Assembly (NCBI GenBank): GCA_033239005.1
Contig: BSQZ01000070.1
Span: forward strand, 947,617-1,011,616
Length of the DNA stretch: 64,000 nt
Direction of reading: 5' to 3'
Origin: Lamellibrachia satsuma
Lineage: Eukaryota; Annelida; Polychaeta; Sabellida; Siboglinidae
In this document: piece by piece, positions 62,125-64,000 of the stretch
Layout of the letters: each line of letters begins with the position of its first letter
Position numbering within the stretch: the stretch's first letter is position 1
Program-made: the position numbers and the translations under genes
The notes under the pieces: generated by a model
The model's input: the letters and a program-made list of their open reading frames with translations, nothing else
Databases searched by the model: none
What the model was told of the DNA's origin: nothing

Positions 62125-62254
62125 AAGACGACGGCACAAACGCAAGTCTCTTGTGAAAACGTCGACGATGGAAGACGAAAAGACGTTGTCGACTTTGTCG
62201 AGCGCGTTGGGCAGCCAGGGACTGACGACTGACGAAATTGTTATGAATGGCTCC
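62125..62254 (+). CDS. ABCC1-like: ABCC1-like exon 20: basic/Ser linker
   Basis: Acceptor ctgttttag, donor GTAAGT. Reads RRRRHKRKSLVKTSTMEDEK, then TLSTLSSALGSQGLTTDEIV. The phase fits both neighbours. Linker sequence is poorly conserved, so assignment rests on splice sites, phase and position. Confidence 0.75.
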
Positions 62255-62693
62255 GTAAGTTATACATCAAATCTGCTCACTGCTTCTATATCCTCGTCGT
62301 GGACCATGCAGGAAATTGCTATATATGTTGTCCTCTTTTTGGACCATGCAGCCAATTGCTATATATGTTACACAAACGAGGAAAGTAGATGGGGTATAAA
62401 GGAACAAATAAATCGAACCAGTCTTACCTTTTGTTATTACCAAATATTGTATATGTTATTTTCTAGCAAAGCTAATTAACACAATAAAGCAACTTGTTTC
62501 CATAGCATTCACGAACATGTATTTTATTGTTTTTACGACAAATGTTCTTTTAAGTACATCGAAGTAACATGACAAATGTTTTGAGTTTGAGTCAACAGCA
62601 CTCCTAGTTAAGGTGTCAAAAGAACGTCAGTGATACATGCTTTATTTGTATTGTGTAATTGTAGTAATGTTGTTTCAACGTGTGCTGTCGCAG

Positions 62694-62910
62694 GTGAAGC
62701 TGTCTGTGTTTATGAGCTATTTGCGGGCTTGCGGCTACGTCTTCTGGCCCGGTATCATTGTGTGGTGTCTACTGTTCATCGCCTCACAGACAACAACCAA
62801 CATCTGGCTTAGTATGTGGAGTAATGACAAGCCAGGCCCCAATGGAACCGTAGACACCAACTTGCGTGATCTTCGCCTTGGGGTTTACGGCGGACTTGGA
62901 GCCCTTCAGG
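62694..62910 (+). CDS. ABCC1-like: ABCC1-like exon 21: TMD2 start
   Basis: Acceptor ctgtcgcag, donor GTAAAA. Starts VKLSVFMSYLRACG, matching GxVKLSVYxxY, and contains NIWLSMWSND and LRLGVYGGLGALQG. N-x-T in the extracellular loop (NGT) is a possible glycosylation site. Phase 1 out. Confidence 0.94.
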
Positions 62911-63240
62911 GTAAAAGATGATAAGCTGCCGAGCGATAATGAAGTGTATTCCTGATTTATGGTAATGTATGACTGCAATGTTGTGCGATGAATTTATTGC
63001 ATTGCGGTAGTTTCTGTTTCATTTTATATTGCATTCAGGTAATATCCGAATTATTCAATTGTGCTAACAACAGCTATTTTAACCAAACACATTATTCAAC
63101 GTGTAATGAAAGGCACATTAACTCGACAAAACAATCACATCCTGTTTCTTCCTTGTGAAGATGTATTAGTAGTTCGATCACATGGAAGAATATTATTTAT
63201 ATATCTGTATTATGTATAGTGTTTTCCATCTCGACTACAG

Positions 63241-63313
63241 CCGTCGCGACGTTGGGCCAGGCGTTCGCCATCGCCATCGGGTGTGTGAGAGCTTCCCGCG
63301 TCCTCCACTCTAG
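63241..63313 (+). CDS. ABCC1-like: ABCC1-like exon 22: TMD2
   Basis: Acceptor gactacag, donor GTTGGT. Reads LGQAFAIAIGCVRASRVLHS; length and phase agree with neighbours. The donor is non-optimal. Confidence 0.85.
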
Positions 63314-63782
63314 GTTGGTCAGGTTTTACCTTACAGAAGTGCGCGGTATATAGAACATTTATTTATTTCAAAATTCGTGCATTGCTAAGTGGTGGGCATC
63401 TAGTTTTTGATTGTCACTAATTATAGTAATGATTAATAAGAATATAATGACCTTATTTTCTTCGTCTTCTCGCCTTTGTCAACAACGGAAATGTGCAGTC
63501 TTTTGTCGCGCAGCCACTAGCGGGCCGCCAGATCCAACTCTGCAATGTCACTTTCTTCGTTTGGAGCGCCGTAGAGTGTGCATGTGCTCATGACGTGGTC
63601 TGCCAGTTATGATGACAGCAATGAAAATAAACATAGTAATATATGCACTACTTTTGAACACATTGCGGGAGCTCACACGCGTTGCAATCGTAGATCAGCC
63701 AATTTATTACTGGATAACTGCTTGTAAGCGAAGGCGTGTACAACATGTGTTAAGTCAATTGTAATTAGTCTTGGAATGTTAG

Positions 63783-64000
63783 GCTTCTGTACCGGATGCT
63801 GCGCGCGCCGATGTCATTTTTCGACACGACCCCTACCGGAAGGATTGTGAACCGCTTCTCGAAGGACGTCGATACAGTTGACACTAACATTCCGACGACG
63901 ATACGTATTTGGATATTAACCTCGGCGTTTGTCATCGCGACGATAATCGTCATCTCCTACAGCACGCCGATCTTCCTCTGTGTCGTTCTTCCTGTCGGTC
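63783..64000 (+). CDS. ABCC1-like: ABCC1-like exon 23: TMD2, runs off window
   Basis: Acceptor gaatgttag. Reads [33 protein letters not shown] and two hydrophobic segments, the very conserved SFF..TP.GRI.NRFS.D.. block of ABCC proteins. Open to the right edge. Confidence 0.96.

Overview
This is nuclear DNA from an intron-rich, AT-rich, repeat-dense animal, most likely a marine invertebrate such as a mollusc or another lophotrochozoan. That assignment is inference. It rests on the mix of elements (a Maverick/Polinton-type adintovirus, CR1/L2-like LINEs with an SGNH esterase ORF1, RTE-like and Harbinger remnants, tRNA-derived SINEs) and on the one host gene, an ABCC1/MRP1-type transporter. No species can be named from sequence alone.

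Region 1 (1-8.3 kb) is the right-hand part of a decaying Polinton/Maverick, i.e. an endogenous adintovirus-like element. All genes lie on the plus strand, tightly packed or overlapping. In order they are: a Ser-rich unknown protein cut by the window edge, the C-terminal piece of a protein-primed DNA polymerase B, a broken packaging ATPase, a conserved Polinton protein with a poly-Gly/Ala tract, three tiny membrane proteins (two are duplicates of each other), a chromodomain integrase, another small membrane protein, a minor capsid (penton-like) protein, a basic pX-like protein, the major capsid protein and an adenain-like cysteine protease. ATPase, integrase and minor capsid each carry one premature in-frame stop (TAA, TAG, TGA). 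Major capsid, protease and the basic protein are open.

Region 2 (8.4-14.5 kb) is a 43-bp tandem repeat array split by a nearly full-length LINE on the minus strand. Region 3 (14.5-22.4 kb) holds a Ty3/Gypsy integrase remnant, then a second, more decayed copy of the same LINE family on the plus strand. Region 4 (22.4-43.3 kb) has no recognisable coding gene. It holds promoter-like CpG/octamer segments, a 2.07-kb tandem unit, an 82-bp satellite derived from the end of that unit, a 41-bp minisatellite, a 0.8-1.0 kb tandem array with repeated promoter-like modules, and very long AC/AT microsatellites.

Region 5 (43.4 kb to the right edge) is an ABCC1/MRP1-like transporter gene on the plus strand. 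I can place 23 consecutive coding exons whose splice phases all agree. They cover TMD0, the L0 linker, TMD1, NBD1, the linker and the start of TMD2; the first exon and the rest of TMD2 plus NBD2 are outside the window or not found. NBD1 has Asn in place of the H-loop His. The exon carrying the ABC signature has its 3' end and donor site tandemly triplicated into the intron. Introns carry LINE and Harbinger remnants, a MITE-like element and many microsatellites.
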